48,152 nucleotides of DNA from a virus. Under the pieces are notes generated by a model. That model worked only from the letters and a program-made list of their open reading frames with translations. It searched no databases and was not told where the DNA came from. Positions 47,823-48,152 of the stretch are shown here, in pieces. Each line of letters begins with the position of its first letter. Position 1 is the first letter of the stretch. The stretch covers positions 1 to 48,152 of the IMG/VR virus record IMGVR_UViG_3300044948_000910. One strand, given 5' to 3'. The translations under genes were made by a program, and so were the position numbers.

Positions 47823-48152
47823 CACAGGCGAACCGTGGCGGTTAGTAGCCGACGCTCGGCGGCAAGGCGCTTGATTCGGGTGCGATCGGCCAGGTACTCG
47901 ATCTGGTAGTCCGTGGATGCAGGCACCAGGATGCGCTCCGTGGCTGGCGCATAGAACTGCACCTCGGCCATGGCCAGCGCACCCTCATAGTCCGGTCGGG
48001 CGGTGGCGGTAATGTTGATTTCCCAGCAAGAGAAGCTGGCAGCCTGAGCCAGGCTGAACTGCCGGCGCTGCGCATTGCTCCAGGTCACGCCGGACTGGGT
48101 GTCGACTACGGTCCAGTTCACCCCATCGTTCGAACCACGCAGTGTCCAGTCC
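47822..48152 (-). CDS. Discoidin (F5/8 type C)-like phage protein, partial
   Basis: The frame is open to the right edge, so the N-terminal part is outside the window. The visible part starts DWTLRGSNDGVNWTVVDTQS and reaches SFSCWEINITATARPDYEGA and LAMAEVQFYAP, the typical strand order of F5/8 type C carbohydrate-binding domains. A GTG at 48121 is an internal codon rather than the start. Probably a receptor-binding or fibre protein. Confidence 0.8.
   Translation of the reverse strand, partial: DWTLRGSNDGVNWTVVDTQSGVTWSNAQRRQFSLAQAASFSCWEINITATARPDYEGALAMAEVQFYAPATERILVPASTDYQIEYLADRTRIKRLAAERRLLTATVRL

Overview
The window looks like part of a proteobacterial chromosome, probably beta- or gammaproteobacterial. 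The left edge carries the start of a DjlA-type membrane co-chaperone gene, and the right 20 kb is a GC-rich lambda-like prophage. No rRNA, tRNA, CRISPR array, integrase, transposase or terminase is visible. All family assignments come from reading translated sequence by eye, with no database search.

Region 1 (1-1076) holds the 5' part of djlA (leftward) and an intergenic stretch with several hairpins, two of them good intrinsic terminators. Region 2 (1077-12309, leftward) is a chaperone operon. In transcription order it has a decayed small gene, a short GrpE-like protein, a long Hsp70/DnaK-like protein, a classical AAA+ ATPase, a membrane-anchored protein with four 47-residue repeats, a zinc-ribbon protein with a J-like segment lacking HPD, two unknown proteins, and a second membrane-anchored repeat protein with a peptidoglycan-binding domain and five 47-residue repeats. 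I do not recognise this combination as a named system. It is the best candidate here for something undescribed.

Region 3 (12433-28059, rightward) is a compact defence operon led by a WYL-type regulator. It holds a YdjM-like membrane protein, a small basic protein, an SNF2 helicase with DUF3883, an ABC ATPase plus HNH nuclease pair (Septu PtuA/PtuB-like), a DUF1156 methyltransferase, a DUF499 ATPase, a SIR2-SLOG protein (ThsA-like), a ThsB-like protein and a second TIR protein. The helicase, methyltransferase and DUF499 ATPase match the Hma/DISARM-like defence group. The Septu-like pair sits between the helicase and the methyltransferase, and a Thoeris-like module follows. Spacings of a few bases and start/stop overlaps suggest one long transcript carrying three systems.

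Region 4 (28076-48152, leftward) is the late region of a siphovirus-like prophage. From right to left it has tail-fibre-like genes, gpW-like joining protein, portal, S49 protease with nested scaffold, decoration protein, major capsid protein, FII-like connector, tail terminator, tail tube, tail assembly chaperone with a probable -1 frameshift, tape measure, tail tip/baseplate proteins, holin and endolysin. Two rightward genes (Cdd1-like and pRiA4b ORF-3-like) sit inside it as morons. The endolysin gene ends 16 bp from the end of the defence operon, so the prophage/island boundary is abrupt and no attachment site could be identified.
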